Assembly (NCBI RefSeq): GCF_024362385.1
Contig: NZ_CP101466.1
Coordinates: 930,001-994,000, forward strand
Direction: 5' to 3'
DNA: 64,000 nucleotides
DNA from: Arthrobacter sp. DNA4
Lineage (GTDB): Bacteria > Actinomycetota > Actinomycetes > Actinomycetales > Micrococcaceae
In this document: piece after piece, positions 25,524 through 34,986 of the stretch
How positions within the stretch are numbered: the stretch's first letter is position 1
Layout of the letters: every line of letters begins with the position of its first letter
Translations under genes and position numbers: made by a program
The notes under the pieces: model-generated
Database searches by the model: none
Seen by the model: only the letters and a program-made list of their open reading frames with translations
What the model was told of the DNA's origin: nothing

Positions 25524-27044
25524 TCAGCGGCCGGCGAGGACTTCCTCCGGAGTGCCTTCCTGCTCCTGCCCGGCAACCCGGAGTTGCCAGGCGCGCATGA
25601 CCGCGGGATCGGTGGGGCGCGTGAGCAGCGAGGCGGCAACGTACACAATGGCCGAGCTGAGCAGGCCGTAGTAGATGGGTTCGTTGGCGTAGATTCCGTC
25701 CAACGGGACCTCGGCGTTGATCTCGAGGATGATCATGGTGCCGAGGGTGATGACCGAGCCGACGGCCATCGAAGCAGCGGCGGCGATGCCGGTGCCGCGC
25801 TTCCACACCAGGCCGCCAAGGATGGCCACCAGGAGGCCGCCCACCAGGATGTCGTACGCAATGGTCAGGGCCGCGACAACGTCCTTGGTGACGATGGCGA
25901 TGACAATGGCCACGATGCCCAGCGCCAGGACCCAGATCCGGTTGGCCTTGACGTCGTGCTCAGGGTTTTCGGTGTCTCCGGTGTTGACCGTCCTGCCGAA
26001 CCAGCCGGCCACGAAGGGCAGGACGTCGGCACGGGCAACGGTGGCGGCAGCGATCAGAGCGCCGGAGGCGGTGGACATCCTGGCCGCCACGGCAGCGGCC
26101 AGGACCAGGCCGCCGATGCCGATGGGCAGGATGTTCTGGGCCACCTCGGCGTAGACGTCGTCCTTCGCGGCGATCTTGACGTTGGACAGTGCAACGTTGG
26201 CGGCCATACCGATCAGGGAGCCGGCAACACCGTAGAGGATGCAGTAGATGCCTGCCGTGGCGCCGCCCCAGCGGGCCACCATGGGGGTCTTGGCGGTGAA
26301 CACGCGCTGCCAGATGTCCTGCCCGATCAGCAGGCCCAGGGTGTAGACCACGAAGTAGGTGATGATCGTCTGGATGCCGATGCCGTCGATCTGGAAGAAG
26401 CTGGCATCCACCCGGCTGCGGATCCCGTCCAGGCCGCCGGCTGCGTTCAGCGTGAAGGGCAGCATCAGGAAGAAAATGCCCACGGTCTTGATGACGAACT
26501 GGACCTGGTCCGCCAGCGTGATGGACCACATGCCGCCGATGGTGGAGTACACCAGCACGATGGCGCCGCCGATGGCGATGGCCAGTGCCCGGTCAAGGCC
26601 GAAAAGAACGACGAAGATGGTGGCATAGGCGCCGGTGGAGGTGGCGCAGAGCATCAGGGTGTAGGCGAGCATGACGATGCCGGACGCCTCGGTGGCCCTG
26701 CTTCCGTAGCGGAGCGTGAGCATCTGGGACACCGTATAGATCTTCAGCTTCTGGATGGTCCCGGCAAAGAGCAGGCTCAGGAGCAGGACGCCGGCACCGA
26801 TGGCCACCACGAGCCACATCCCGGAGATGCCGAACTTGTAGCCAAGCCCAACTCCGCCCACCGTGGACGCTCCGCCCAGGACGACCGCGGCCATGGTTCC
26901 GGTGTAGAGGAACGGGCCAAGGCGGCGTCCGGCCACCAGGAAGTCACTGTTGTTCCTGGTGCGGGACTTGCCCCACCAGCCGAAGGCCAGCATTGCGAGA
27001 AGATACACCACCACAATGGCGATGTTGATGGCACGTGCATCCAT
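25524..27044 (-). CDS. Sodium:solute symporter (SSS family)
   Basis: 506 residues, about 13 helices. It opens AINIAIVVVYLLAMLAFGWW followed by RNNSDFLVAGRRLG, the SSS signature. The Na+ site region TGTMAAVVLGGASTVGGVGL and the later AAAVAARMSTASGALIAAAT are well conserved. It is divergent from an XRE-cupin regulator. With the nearby ureohydrolase it probably imports a guanidino compound, polyamine or amino acid, which is a context inference. No ribosome-site anomaly; ATG 27044 follows GGAGCC. Confidence 0.87.
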   Translation of the reverse strand: MDARAINIAIVVVYLLAMLAFGWWGKSRTRNNSDFLVAGRRLGPFLYTGTMAAVVLGGASTVGGVGLGYKFGISGMWLVVAIGAGVLLLSLLFAGTIQKLKIYTVSQMLTLRYGSRATEASGIVMLAYTLMLCATSTGAYATIFVVLFGLDRALAIAIGGAIVLVYSTIGGMWSITLADQVQFVIKTVGIFFLMLPFTLNAAGGLDGIRSRVDASFFQIDGIGIQTIITYFVVYTLGLLIGQDIWQRVFTAKTPMVARWGGATAGIYCILYGVAGSLIGMAANVALSNVKIAAKDDVYAEVAQNILPIGIGGLVLAAAVAARMSTASGALIAAATVARADVLPFVAGWFGRTVNTGDTENPEHDVKANRIWVLALGIVAIVIAIVTKDVVAALTIAYDILVGGLLVAILGGLVWKRGTGIAAAASMAVGSVITLGTMIILEINAEVPLDGIYANEPIYYGLLSSAIVYVAASLLTRPTDPAVMRAWQLRVAGQEQEGTPEEVLAGR

Positions 27045-27303
27045 AAATGGCTCCTTGGAGCTGTTGGGGCCGGGTGTGGGACCTGGGGCAGGGACGCCCG
27101 GAACCGCCGCGGACGAATACGGAGAGGACCTGCAATTGCCTCATAGGCAACAGGAGTTTCCAAAGACTAGGGTGTGACGCGGGCGACAGTCAAGGAGGTC
27201 GCGCCCGAAGCCGCGTGGGTGTGGCATGCGCGCGTCACAAAAGCGGCGCCGATTAGTATGGCTCGAGAGTGGAGCCGGGCTGCTTACCGTGAAAGGTTCG
27301 TAG

Positions 27304-27879
27304 ATGAAGGCACTGCCAGTTGAGCCGAGCAATGTCCCTGTTGCCATCGGCTCCAGGATCCGGGCCGCCAGGCAGTCCCAGCGGCTCACCATCGAGCAGG
27401 TCGCGGATGCCACCGGGCTGACCAAAGGCTTCCTCAGCCGGGTGGAGCGGGACCTGACATCACCGTCCGTCGCCTCCCTGGTGACGCTGTGCCAGGTGCT
27501 CTCCATCTCCATCGGCGACCTTTTCGTGGCACCCGAAACCCACCTGACCAAACGCAACGACGGTCCCCGGATCTCGCTCGGCGGCCAGGGCATCGTGGAG
27601 CGGCTCCTGACGGCCCGCTCGGAGCGCCGGGTCCAGATCATCCAGGCAGTGATCGAGCCGCACGGCCGCGGTGAGTCCGAGCTTTACGCCGTGGACTGCG
27701 ATGTGGACGTGCTGCACGTCATCAAGGGGTCCATCAAGCTGATCCTCACCAACGAGGAATACGACCTCGAGACAGGCGACACCGTGACGTTTCCGGGCCG
27801 GGAACCCCACACCTGGGTCAATCCCACGGACAAGCCAGTAGAAGTGCTCTGGGTCCTGGTGCCCGCCGCGAGCCGCTGA
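27304..27879 (+). CDS. XRE-family regulator with C-terminal cupin
   Basis: 191 residues. A helix-turn-helix at residues 13-68 (IGSRIRAARQSQRLTIEQVA, TGLTKGFLSRVERDLTSPS) is followed by a cupin_2 barrel at about 115-188 (VLHVIKGSIKLILTNEEYDL, FPGREPHTWVNPTDKPVEV). This PuuR-like layout typically senses a polyamine or amino acid derivative. It is divergent from the symporter over 259 bp and upstream of the ureohydrolase, so it probably controls both. An 11-bp inverted repeat (27902-27912 / 27980-27990) follows it. Confidence 0.88.
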   Translation: MKALPVEPSNVPVAIGSRIRAARQSQRLTIEQVADATGLTKGFLSRVERDLTSPSVASLVTLCQVLSISIGDLFVAPETHLTKRNDGPRISLGGQGIVERLLTARSERRVQIIQAVIEPHGRGESELYAVDCDVDVLHVIKGSIKLILTNEEYDLETGDTVTFPGREPHTWVNPTDKPVEVLWVLVPAASR

Positions 27880-27901
27880 CCCGTCCCGGCCGTGCATTCC
27901 T

Positions 27902-27990
27902 GCCCAGTTACCTTCGGTAGTCCCCACCTCAGCCGCCGCATTCTGCGGAAAACGCTGAAGAGGAGCGCCCTTCGCCGGGGGTAACTGGGC
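27902..27990. repeat. Spaced inverted repeat GCCCAGTTACC / GGTAACTGGGC
   Basis: The 11-bp arms at 27902-27912 and 27980-27990 are perfect complements 67 nt apart and enclose a small CCGCA/TGCGG hairpin. It fills the space between the convergent XRE-cupin and DUF559-type genes. It may be a complex terminator or the edge of an inserted segment. Confidence 0.55.
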
Positions 27991-28002
27991 TGGATTTCAC
28001 AC

Positions 28003-28833
28003 CTACCGGCGCAGGCTCCGCCGGTAGCCTGCCAGTATGGTCCGGATGTCCCGGATAACCGAGGCGGGGTCAAACCAGATGTGCTCCGGCATGAAGCGAA
28101 GGACGGCGTAACCGCTGACGGCTGCGGCGTTGTTGCGCCTCCGGTCCCGGAGCATATCGGTGCGTTTGGAGTGGAAGGCGAAGCCATCGATCTCCACAAT
28201 CAGGAAGCCATTCAGCAGGAAATCCACGCGGCCAATTCCCGGTAGGAAGACTTGGGTGTCGTAGGCGATTCCATGGGCACGGAACAGGTGTTGCGCATCA
28301 ATCTCCACGATTGATTCTGCACGCACGTCAAGTTGGCGCAGGACGCGGAGTGCGGAGCCGGAGCGGCCGGCCTGCAGCTGTGACGCCAGCAGTCCGCGTG
28401 GCACGCCATGCAGTCTGATCGTCGAGGTTGCCAAAGCGGCGGATGCCGGAGACGGCAGGCAACCCAGGGCATGGAGTGCCACATCCTCCACGGCAGCCAG
28501 CGGCAGGGATGCGTGTCCCGGGAATCGTACGGTGCGGTGCCGGATAAAGCGGCTGCCGTGGCCATGGGCGCAGGCCAGATGGGGCTGTGGGGGCGCGGCG
28601 CGAAGCCAGAGGCCGTAGTGGCGGGCGGCGCTGGCGCAGGTCAGCCGACTGTTGTTCAGGACTGCAGTGAGGAGCGCCTTGTCGCATTCCGGCGGGACGA
28701 AGATGCCGCGCCGGGGCTGGGCAGCGCCCAGTCCGGTGAGCCGTAAGAGGTCCCGGCGCCGGAATCCTGCATCCAGGAGTTGGCCGGACCGGGCTACGCC
28801 GCCGCACTTTTGCAGGTATTCGAGGATGTCCAT
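28003..28833 (-). CDS. DUF559-type (Vsr-like fold) protein with AbiEi-like N-terminus
   Basis: 276 residues from ATG 28833. The N-terminal 90 residues (MDILEYLQKCGGVARSGQLL, DAGFRRRDLLRLTGLGAAQP) resemble the winged-helix antitoxin/AbiEi N-terminal region. The C-terminal 100 residues form a DUF559-like nuclease fold: GRVDFLLNGFLIVEIDGFAFH, then DRRRNNAAAVSGYAVLRFMPE. The D-x(n)-E-x-D arrangement is kept. Such proteins are abundant in actinobacteria, often as solitary genes; function is unknown. It sits inside the guanidino/TPP locus on the opposite strand, as if inserted between the regulator and its targets. Confidence 0.72.
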   Translation of the reverse strand: MDILEYLQKCGGVARSGQLLDAGFRRRDLLRLTGLGAAQPRRGIFVPPECDKALLTAVLNNSRLTCASAARHYGLWLRAAPPQPHLACAHGHGSRFIRHRTVRFPGHASLPLAAVEDVALHALGCLPSPASAALATSTIRLHGVPRGLLASQLQAGRSGSALRVLRQLDVRAESIVEIDAQHLFRAHGIAYDTQVFLPGIGRVDFLLNGFLIVEIDGFAFHSKRTDMLRDRRRNNAAAVSGYAVLRFMPEHIWFDPASVIRDIRTILAGYRRSLRR

Positions 28834-29117
28834 GTGGCCATTGGAAGGTTTTGGTTGAGTGTGTGGAACCTGGGTCCAGGCGCATGTGGGTAAGCGGTGC
28901 CTCGGGGCGGGCGTTCCTGCCCGGTTGCCCATGGTCCACGTGGGGCGCGATGCCGGATTGCAAGGATCCAGGGTGTACATCCTGTCCACGGTGTGGGAGT
29001 AAGTGGGCTGGAGTCCACCGGAGGAGGTGAGAGGTAAACAGCTGGTGCTCATTAGAAAACAGCGGTGTATGATGGCAGTCACACAGTCCCCTCAACTCCT
29101 CGAAGGAGAGGCCTCCA

Positions 29118-30182
29118 TTGGAAGAGCTGCGCATTGAAGCCAACGGCAACCTTGGCCCCATCGATTCATCCCGGATCCCCCGCTATGCGGGAGCTGCCAC
29201 GTATGCCCGCCTCCCGCGGCTGGACCAGGTGGCCAAGGCCGATGTGACAGTGGTGGGCGTGCCTTTCGATTCGGGCGTTTCCTACCGCCCGGGCGCCCGC
29301 TTCGGCGCGAACCACGTCCGCGAGGCCAGCCGCCTGCTCCGCCCATACAACCCGGCGTGGGACGTCAGCCCCTTCGAGAACATCCAGGTGGCCGATGCCG
29401 GGGACATGGCGGTCAACCCGTTCAACATCAACGAAGCCATCGAGACCATCCAGCAGAACGCGCTGGACCTTACGGCTGCCGGCAGCAGGCTGCTGACCCT
29501 GGGTGGCGACCACACCATCGCCCTCCCGTTGCTGCGCGCCGCCGCCGAACGTGCCGGCGGACCCATCGCCATGCTCCACTTCGACGCCCACCTGGACACC
29601 TGGGACACCTACTTCGGCGCCGAATACACCCACGGCACGCCCTTCCGCCGCGCAGTGGAAGAGGGCATCCTGGACACCGAAGCCATCAGCCACATCGGCA
29701 CCCGCGGTCCCCTGTACGGCAAGAAGGATCTCGACGACGACCACCGCTTTGGGTTCGGCATCGTCACCTCCGCGGACGTCTACTACCAGGGCGTCCTGGA
29801 GACCGTGGCCAAGGTCCGGGACCGGATCGGCAACCGTCCGCTCTACATCTCGGTGGACATCGACGTCCTGGACCCGGCTCACGCGCCCGGCACCGGAACC
29901 CCTGAGGCCGGCGGCATCACCAGCCGCGAACTCCTGGAAATCATCCGGGGCTTCCGTGGCATGAACCTGGTCGGCGCAGACGTCGTCGAGGTATCACCGG
30001 CCTATGACCACGCCGAGATCACCGGCGTAGCCGCCAGCCACGTCGCCTACGAACTGGTGACCCTCATGGCAGACAACGCAGTGCCCGGCAGCCGGTTCGG
30101 AGCAGGGACCGGGTACCAGGCACAGGCGCTCGGCCAGGATGCCCGCCGCCCCGCCGGCTTCGCTGCCGCCGGCAAGGAGTAG
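29118..30182 (+). CDS. speB: Agmatinase/guanidinobutyrase-family ureohydrolase
   Basis: 354 residues. All binuclear Mn ligands are present: [21 protein letters not shown] and [16 protein letters not shown]. It hydrolyses a guanidino group to urea plus amine; agmatine or 4-guanidinobutyrate are the likely substrates. The TTG start at 29118 is supported by GAAGGAGAGG 7 nt upstream, and no better ATG exists before the conserved N-terminus. It forms an operon with the TPP enzyme (start 4 nt after its stop) and belongs with the symporter and XRE-cupin genes. Confidence 0.9.
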   Translation: MEELRIEANGNLGPIDSSRIPRYAGAATYARLPRLDQVAKADVTVVGVPFDSGVSYRPGARFGANHVREASRLLRPYNPAWDVSPFENIQVADAGDMAVNPFNINEAIETIQQNALDLTAAGSRLLTLGGDHTIALPLLRAAAERAGGPIAMLHFDAHLDTWDTYFGAEYTHGTPFRRAVEEGILDTEAISHIGTRGPLYGKKDLDDDHRFGFGIVTSADVYYQGVLETVAKVRDRIGNRPLYISVDIDVLDPAHAPGTGTPEAGGITSRELLEIIRGFRGMNLVGADVVEVSPAYDHAEITGVAASHVAYELVTLMADNAVPGSRFGAGTGYQAQALGQDARRPAGFAAAGKE

Positions 30183-30186
30183 GGCC

Positions 30187-31899
30187 GTGACGGAATCCGG
30201 CGCCCCATCTGTCCCGGCGCAGGGGAGTGGTTCCCGCAACGGCGGGGACCTCGTCGTCGAAACCCTGGAAGCGCTGGGAGCCAAGACTGTGTTCGGCATC
30301 CCAGGCCAGCACGCCTTGGGACTCTTCGATGCCATGGGCCGCGGGAACCTGCACTTTGTCTCGTCCCGGGTGGAGAACAACAGCGCCTTCGCCGCGGACG
30401 GGTACTCCCGTGCCACCGGCGAAGTGGGCGTGCTGTTCCTGTCCACCGGTCCCGGCGCGCTGACCTCGCTGGCCGGACTGCAGGAGGCCTACGCCACGGG
30501 TGTGCCCATGGTGGTGGTGGCCAGCCAGATTCCGCTGGAGGGACTCGGGGCCCGGCGCAAGGGCATGCTGCACCAGCTCGATGACCAGAAGGCCTCTGCC
30601 GCCAACGTCACCAAAAGCCAGCGGCTGATCCAGCACGCTTCCGGAATTCCGTCTGCCATCCAGGACGCCTGGACCGAGGCCATCTCCTCGCCGCAGGGCC
30701 CGGTATGGCTCGAGATCCCGCAGAATGTGCTGCTGGACCCGATCATGGTCCCGCCGGTCGAGGACGCGCTCGCCGAGGCGGCTGACAACCCGCCCCGGAT
30801 TGAGCTGGTGCGTGAGGCCGTGAAGTGGCTGGAAACAGCACAGCGCCCGGCAATCATCGCCGGCGGCGGCACGCGCCGAGGGAAGGCGGAGAAGTCGCTG
30901 CTGTCCCTCGCCGAGAAACTGCGGGCGCCGGTGATCTGCACCCCGGGCGGCAACGGCGCGTTCCCCTGGAACCACGAGCTGTCCCTGCAGTCCTGGATCG
31001 AGGACCGGTACATGACCGACCTCCTCGAGGACGCGGACGTCCTGGTGGTCATCGGGTCATCACTGGGCGAGGTCACCTCCAACTACTTCACCTTTGAACC
31101 GCGCGGCAGGATCATCCAGATCGACGCCGAGCCCCGGGTCCTGGAGTCCAACCGGCCAGGCCTGGGCATCCGCGCCGACGCCGGCCAGGCGCTCGCGGCG
31201 CTGGACGAGGCCCTTAACGCGGCCCTCGAGCCGGGCAGGACGACCACGCCCGACTGGCACGGCAGCACCCCGGAAGAGCTGGTCAAAGAGTCACTTGCCA
31301 AGGTCCGCGCCCGGCTGGAATCGCAGGACCTCGCCAAGGAACTCAAATTCATGGCGGATATCCGCGAGGCCGTGCCGGCGGACATGCAGACGTTCTGGGA
31401 CATGACCATCGCCGCCTACTGGGGCTGGTCCTGCTGGGACGCCCGTGAAGGACAGTTCCACTCCGCCCAGGGCGCCGGCGGCCTGGGCTACGCGTTTCCC
31501 GGGGCCATCGGGGCTGCCGTGGGGCTGGAGACGCTGGGCAAGCCGGCTGGTTCTGCCCGCGTCCTCGCTGTCTCCGGCGATGGCTCGTCCATGTACTCCA
31601 TTGCCGAACTGGCCACCGCGAAGCAGCACAACGTGCCGGTCACCTGGCTGATTGTGGACGACGGCGGCTACGGCATCCTGCGCGAATACATGGTGGGTGC
31701 GTTCGGCAAGGCCACCGCCACCGAACTGGCCCGGCCCGACTTCGTGAAGCTCGCCGAATCCTTTGGTGTGCCTGCAACGCGGGTCGCCCCGGAGGATGTG
31801 GGGGACGCGCTCAGGGCCGGATTCGCTGCGGACGGCCCCAACGTCGTCGTGGTCGAAACGCTCCTGAAGATGTTCGGCCCCACCCATCTGGCACCCTGA
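30187..31899 (+). CDS. Thiamine-diphosphate enzyme, benzoylformate decarboxylase/acetolactate synthase-like
   Basis: 570 residues from GTG 30187 (AAGGAGTAGGGCC before it). The Pyr domain has the activating Glu in SSRVENNSAFAADGYSRATG. The PP domain has VSGDGSSMYSIAELATA and an IVDDGGYG end in place of the common Asn motif. Glycines for the central domain are in AIIAGGGTRRGK. The family decarboxylates 2-keto acids. Coupling to the ureohydrolase suggests it acts on the keto acid left after deamination of the guanidino amine product (for example 2-keto-5-guanidinovalerate), which is inference. A strong terminator follows. Confidence 0.85.
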   Translation: MTESGAPSVPAQGSGSRNGGDLVVETLEALGAKTVFGIPGQHALGLFDAMGRGNLHFVSSRVENNSAFAADGYSRATGEVGVLFLSTGPGALTSLAGLQEAYATGVPMVVVASQIPLEGLGARRKGMLHQLDDQKASAANVTKSQRLIQHASGIPSAIQDAWTEAISSPQGPVWLEIPQNVLLDPIMVPPVEDALAEAADNPPRIELVREAVKWLETAQRPAIIAGGGTRRGKAEKSLLSLAEKLRAPVICTPGGNGAFPWNHELSLQSWIEDRYMTDLLEDADVLVVIGSSLGEVTSNYFTFEPRGRIIQIDAEPRVLESNRPGLGIRADAGQALAALDEALNAALEPGRTTTPDWHGSTPEELVKESLAKVRARLESQDLAKELKFMADIREAVPADMQTFWDMTIAAYWGWSCWDAREGQFHSAQGAGGLGYAFPGAIGAAVGLETLGKPAGSARVLAVSGDGSSMYSIAELATAKQHNVPVTWLIVDDGGYGILREYMVGAFGKATATELARPDFVKLAESFGVPATRVAPEDVGDALRAGFAADGPNVVVVETLLKMFGPTHLAP

Positions 31900-31912
31900 C
31901 TCAACGCCCCCT

Positions 31913-31965
31913 GCAAGCTCCCCCGCTTACCGGATCACCTCCGGCTGAAGTGGGGGAGCTTGGCG
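31913..31965 (+). terminator. Terminator after the speB-TPP operon
   Basis: GCAAGCTCCCCCGCTT (31913-31928) pairs with AAGTGGGGGAGCTTGGC (31948-31964) with one bulge and one G-T pair. An inner CCGGA/TCCGG stem sits in the loop, and GTTTAA follows. Confidence 0.75.
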
Positions 31966-32019
31966 TTTAAGCCGGCAAGGCCACTAACTTCGTTTCCCTA
32001 AGCAACCTTTTCCTGATAC

Positions 32020-32036
32020 AGTTGCTTGCAGCAACT
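32020..32036. promoter_or_regulatory. MarR-type palindrome AGTTGC-TTGCA-GCAACT
   Basis: A perfect dyad lies 19 bp before the start of the second marR-type gene. Its AGTTGC/GCAACT half-sites are the same as the outer arms of the operator at 19219-19280. A further GCAAC half-site is at 32002-32006. Confidence 0.6.
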
Positions 32037-32054
32037 AATTCTTTAGGGAGCATT

Positions 32055-32543
32055 ATGTCTGTCGCACCGGCCACCGCAGCCGACCTCGTCAGCCACATCT
32101 ATGACCTCCAGCGTGCACTGCGCTGCGTGACCATGATCAACGTCAAAGGCCAGGACACCGGCATCGCCCTCCAGGGCGTACTCAAGTTCATCGGCGAAGG
32201 GGAGACCCGCGCAGCGCACCTGGCCGAGCGCCTGGGGGTCAGCGCGCCGGTGCTCAGCCGGCACGTGGCCGAGCTGGCTGACGCAGGCCTGGTGCTTCGC
32301 ACGCCGGATCCGGACGATGGCCGGGCCCAGCTGCTGGCACTTTCCCCGCGGGGCAAGGAGAAGCTGGCGGAGCTGGTGCGGCACCGGGCGGAAACGCTCC
32401 AGGCGTACCTGTCCGACTGGAATGAGGACGACGCCGTTGCAACAGCCGCGATGCTGAACAAGCTCACGGCATCCCTGAAGAATTCCATCCGGGCAAGGGC
32501 GGCCGGAACCACCACCGAACAGAAAAACGCAGGAGTCCATTAA
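32055..32543 (+). CDS. MarR-family transcriptional regulator of the efflux operon
   Basis: 162 residues from ATG 32055 (TTTAGGGAG before it). The winged helix (about 45-110) has AAHLAERLGVSAPVLSRHVAE and the wing RTPDPDDGRAQLLALSPRG. Its stop overlaps the next ATG (TAATG), so it is co-translated with the exporter it probably represses. The dyad just upstream suggests autoregulation. Confidence 0.87.
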   Translation: MSVAPATAADLVSHIYDLQRALRCVTMINVKGQDTGIALQGVLKFIGEGETRAAHLAERLGVSAPVLSRHVAELADAGLVLRTPDPDDGRAQLLALSPRGKEKLAELVRHRAETLQAYLSDWNEDDAVATAAMLNKLTASLKNSIRARAAGTTTEQKNAGVH

Positions 32544-34753
32544 TGGCTAACGTCACCGCCGCCGCCGCGGACCAGGAGCAGGAGCGCCAGCGCGAACGCA
32601 CCGCCAGACAGGAATCGCGGCAATCCAAGCGTCACGAACCGGGCGCGCCCATGAACCACCGGCAGATCATGGAGGCCCTGACCGGCCTCCTCGCTGCCTT
32701 CTTCACCGCCATCCTCAGCAGCACCATCGTTGCCAATGCGCTGCCCACCATCATGTCCGAGCTCAAGGGCACGCAAACGGACTTCGCGTGGGTCATCACG
32801 GCGGCACTGCTGGCCAACGCGGCAACCACCCCCATCTGGGGCAAGCTGGCAGACCTCTTCGACAAGAAGGTCCTGGTCCAGCTCAGCATCGTGATCTTCG
32901 TGGTAAGCTCGGTCATGGCAGGCTTCTCGGAAAACATCCCGTTCCTGCTCACTGCCCGCGTGATCCAGGGCATCGCCATGGGCGGCCTCACCGCTCTGGC
33001 CCAGGCGATCATCGGCTCCATCATCCCGCCGCGCGAACGCGGCAAATACTCCGGCTACATGGGCGCCGTCATGGCCGTCGGCACCGCCGGCGGTCCGCTG
33101 CTGGGCGGTTTCATCGTGGACAGCTCACTCGGCTGGCGCTGGACCTTCTTCGTCTGCGTGCCGCTCGCCGTCGTCGCCCTGATCCTGCTCCAGGTCACCC
33201 TGAAGATCCCGCACGTCCGCCGACCTGCCAAGATCGACTGGTTCGGCGCCATCCTGCTGACCTCCGGCGTCAGCCTGCTCCTGATCTGGGTTTCCTTCGC
33301 CGGGAAGGCCGACTACTACGACTGGTGGTCCTGGCAGTCGGCCGTCATGGTGGGCGGCGGCGTCCTGCTGCTCGCACTGCTGGTCCTGGTTGAGTCCAAG
33401 GTGTCCGCACCGATCATCCCGCTGAAGATCATCTCCGAGCGCACCACGGCGCTGGCCATCGTGGCTTCCGTGGCCGTCGGCGTTGCCATGTTCGGTTCCT
33501 CCACCTTCCTGGGCCAGTACTACCAGGTGGCCCGCGGTGCAACGCCCACCGAGGCCGGCCTGCTCACCCTGCCCATGATCGCCGGCAACCTCGTCGGCTC
33601 GGTGGTCTCCGGCCAGCTCATCAGCCGCTACGGCAAGTGGAAGCGCTTCCTGATCGGCGGCACCATCCTGCTGATCGGCGGCCTGGCCCTCGCCGGCACC
33701 ATGGACCACACCACCGAACTCTGGCTGACCGGCCTTTACACCGGCATCTTCGGCATCGGCCTGGGCATGCTCATGCAGAACCTGGTCCTCGCGGTCCAGA
33801 ACACCGTCCAGGCCAAGGACATCGGCTCCGCCAGCGCCTCCGTGGCCTTCTTCCGTTCCGTGGGCGGTGCCATCGGCGTGTCCGTCCTGGGCGCCGTCAT
33901 GGCCAACCACGTCAAGGACCTGGCCACCGACGGGCTCGCCAAGCTGGGCATCCAGCCCGGCGGCAACAGCGGTGCCACGCTGGACCTCAAGGACCTGCCT
34001 GCACCGATCGCGGAGGTCATGCGCGCCGCCTACGGTGATGCCACGGCCGGCATCTTCATGATTTCCGCCGTGGTGAGCGCCGTTGCCCTCATCGCCGTGA
34101 TTTTCATCAACGAAGTGCCGCTGCGCAAGACGGTCGACATCACCTCCGAGGCCACGCTGCAGGCCAACGCGGCCGGTGAAGCGGGCATGACGGCCATGAC
34201 CGGCCAGCTGCCCATGGTCTCCGCTGCCGCGCCGGACAGGGGCGCCCCCGCCGGGGAGATCGCCCCCCGGAGCGCCGTGCGGACTGCCGCGGCTCCCGCA
34301 AAAATGTACGACGCCGGTGCTGCCGCTGCGGCAGCAGCGTCCGGCAGGGTTGCCACGGAAGACTTCGAGGACGTCTTTGCACGCAGCTTCCGCTCGGAAG
34401 AGCTGGACCTGCGGTCCGCGGACAACGTGGACAAGGCCGCCAACGCGATTGCCAGCGCCGCTGACACCCTGCAGAAGCTGCAGGACACCCAGCACCTGCT
34501 GGCCCGCCAGCAGGCCGAACTGGGAACCATGGTGCTGGACATCCAGGAACAGCTGCGCTCCCAGCAGGAGGTGGCTGCCAGGCAGGCCGCCACGGCGGCA
34601 GAGCTCAGCCGGCTGCAGCGCAAGCTGCTGAAGGAACGCAAGATCCAGGCAGCAGCCGCGCTGTACCTGGCCGGTCACGGCCGGCACAGTGCCGCAGCCC
34701 CGACTGCCACTCCGTCCGCCGATGGTTCTTCGGAGCCGGACCAGGGACTGTAG
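32543..34753 (+). CDS. DHA2-family MFS multidrug exporter with long C-terminal coiled-coil tail
   Basis: 736 residues; ordinary EmrB/QacA-type exporters have about 480-550. The membrane part (about 45-535, 14 helices) has LSSTIVANALPTIM with the family motif in TM1 and GPLLGGFIVDSSLGWRWTFF in TM5. From about 545 the protein is soluble, Ala-rich, then strongly heptad-like (LQKLQDTQHLLARQQAELGT, LSRLQRKLLKERKIQAAAAL), ending in a disordered Ser/Pro tail. An Arg/Glu-rich N-terminal 40 residues is also unusual. The tail is likely cytoplasmic. Proton-driven drug efflux is inferred; the substrate is unknown. Confidence 0.88.
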   Translation: MANVTAAAADQEQERQRERTARQESRQSKRHEPGAPMNHRQIMEALTGLLAAFFTAILSSTIVANALPTIMSELKGTQTDFAWVITAALLANAATTPIWGKLADLFDKKVLVQLSIVIFVVSSVMAGFSENIPFLLTARVIQGIAMGGLTALAQAIIGSIIPPRERGKYSGYMGAVMAVGTAGGPLLGGFIVDSSLGWRWTFFVCVPLAVVALILLQVTLKIPHVRRPAKIDWFGAILLTSGVSLLLIWVSFAGKADYYDWWSWQSAVMVGGGVLLLALLVLVESKVSAPIIPLKIISERTTALAIVASVAVGVAMFGSSTFLGQYYQVARGATPTEAGLLTLPMIAGNLVGSVVSGQLISRYGKWKRFLIGGTILLIGGLALAGTMDHTTELWLTGLYTGIFGIGLGMLMQNLVLAVQNTVQAKDIGSASASVAFFRSVGGAIGVSVLGAVMANHVKDLATDGLAKLGIQPGGNSGATLDLKDLPAPIAEVMRAAYGDATAGIFMISAVVSAVALIAVIFINEVPLRKTVDITSEATLQANAAGEAGMTAMTGQLPMVSAAAPDRGAPAGEIAPRSAVRTAAAPAKMYDAGAAAAAAASGRVATEDFEDVFARSFRSEELDLRSADNVDKAANAIASAADTLQKLQDTQHLLARQQAELGTMVLDIQEQLRSQQEVAARQAATAAELSRLQRKLLKERKIQAAAALYLAGHGRHSAAAPTATPSADGSSEPDQGL

Positions 34754-34818
34754 CCGGCCCGCAGGCCGGCAATAAGCCGTCCCTGCCGGGGCTTACCAAG
34801 CCCCCGGCGGAAAGCAAC

Positions 34819-34867
34819 AAAGCCGCAGCCCGCACCTGGAAACCCTCCGGGTGCGGGCTGCGGCTTT
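34819..34867 (+). terminator. Terminator after the MarR-DHA2 operon
   Basis: AAAGCCGCAGCCCGCACC (34819-34836) pairs perfectly with GGTGCGGGCTGCGGCTTT (34850-34867), giving an 18-bp A-to-T bordered stem. A smaller GCCGGGGCTT/AAGCCCCCGGC hairpin precedes it at about 34788-34808. Confidence 0.88.
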
Positions 34868-34986
34868 CATGCATCATGCCGGCCTGTGGCGGTTGTGCCG
34901 GGCCCCCGCCGTCACCAGCGGGCGGGCGCGGGAAAAGATGCTCCGCCGGAGCCCAATTGTCGGTGGGCGTTACTAGAGTTGAGTCC

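Noticed and set aside
30064-30975. Minus-strand frame opposite the TPP enzyme
   Set aside because: The translation has no domain features, whereas the plus strand encodes a full-length TPP enzyme with all motifs.
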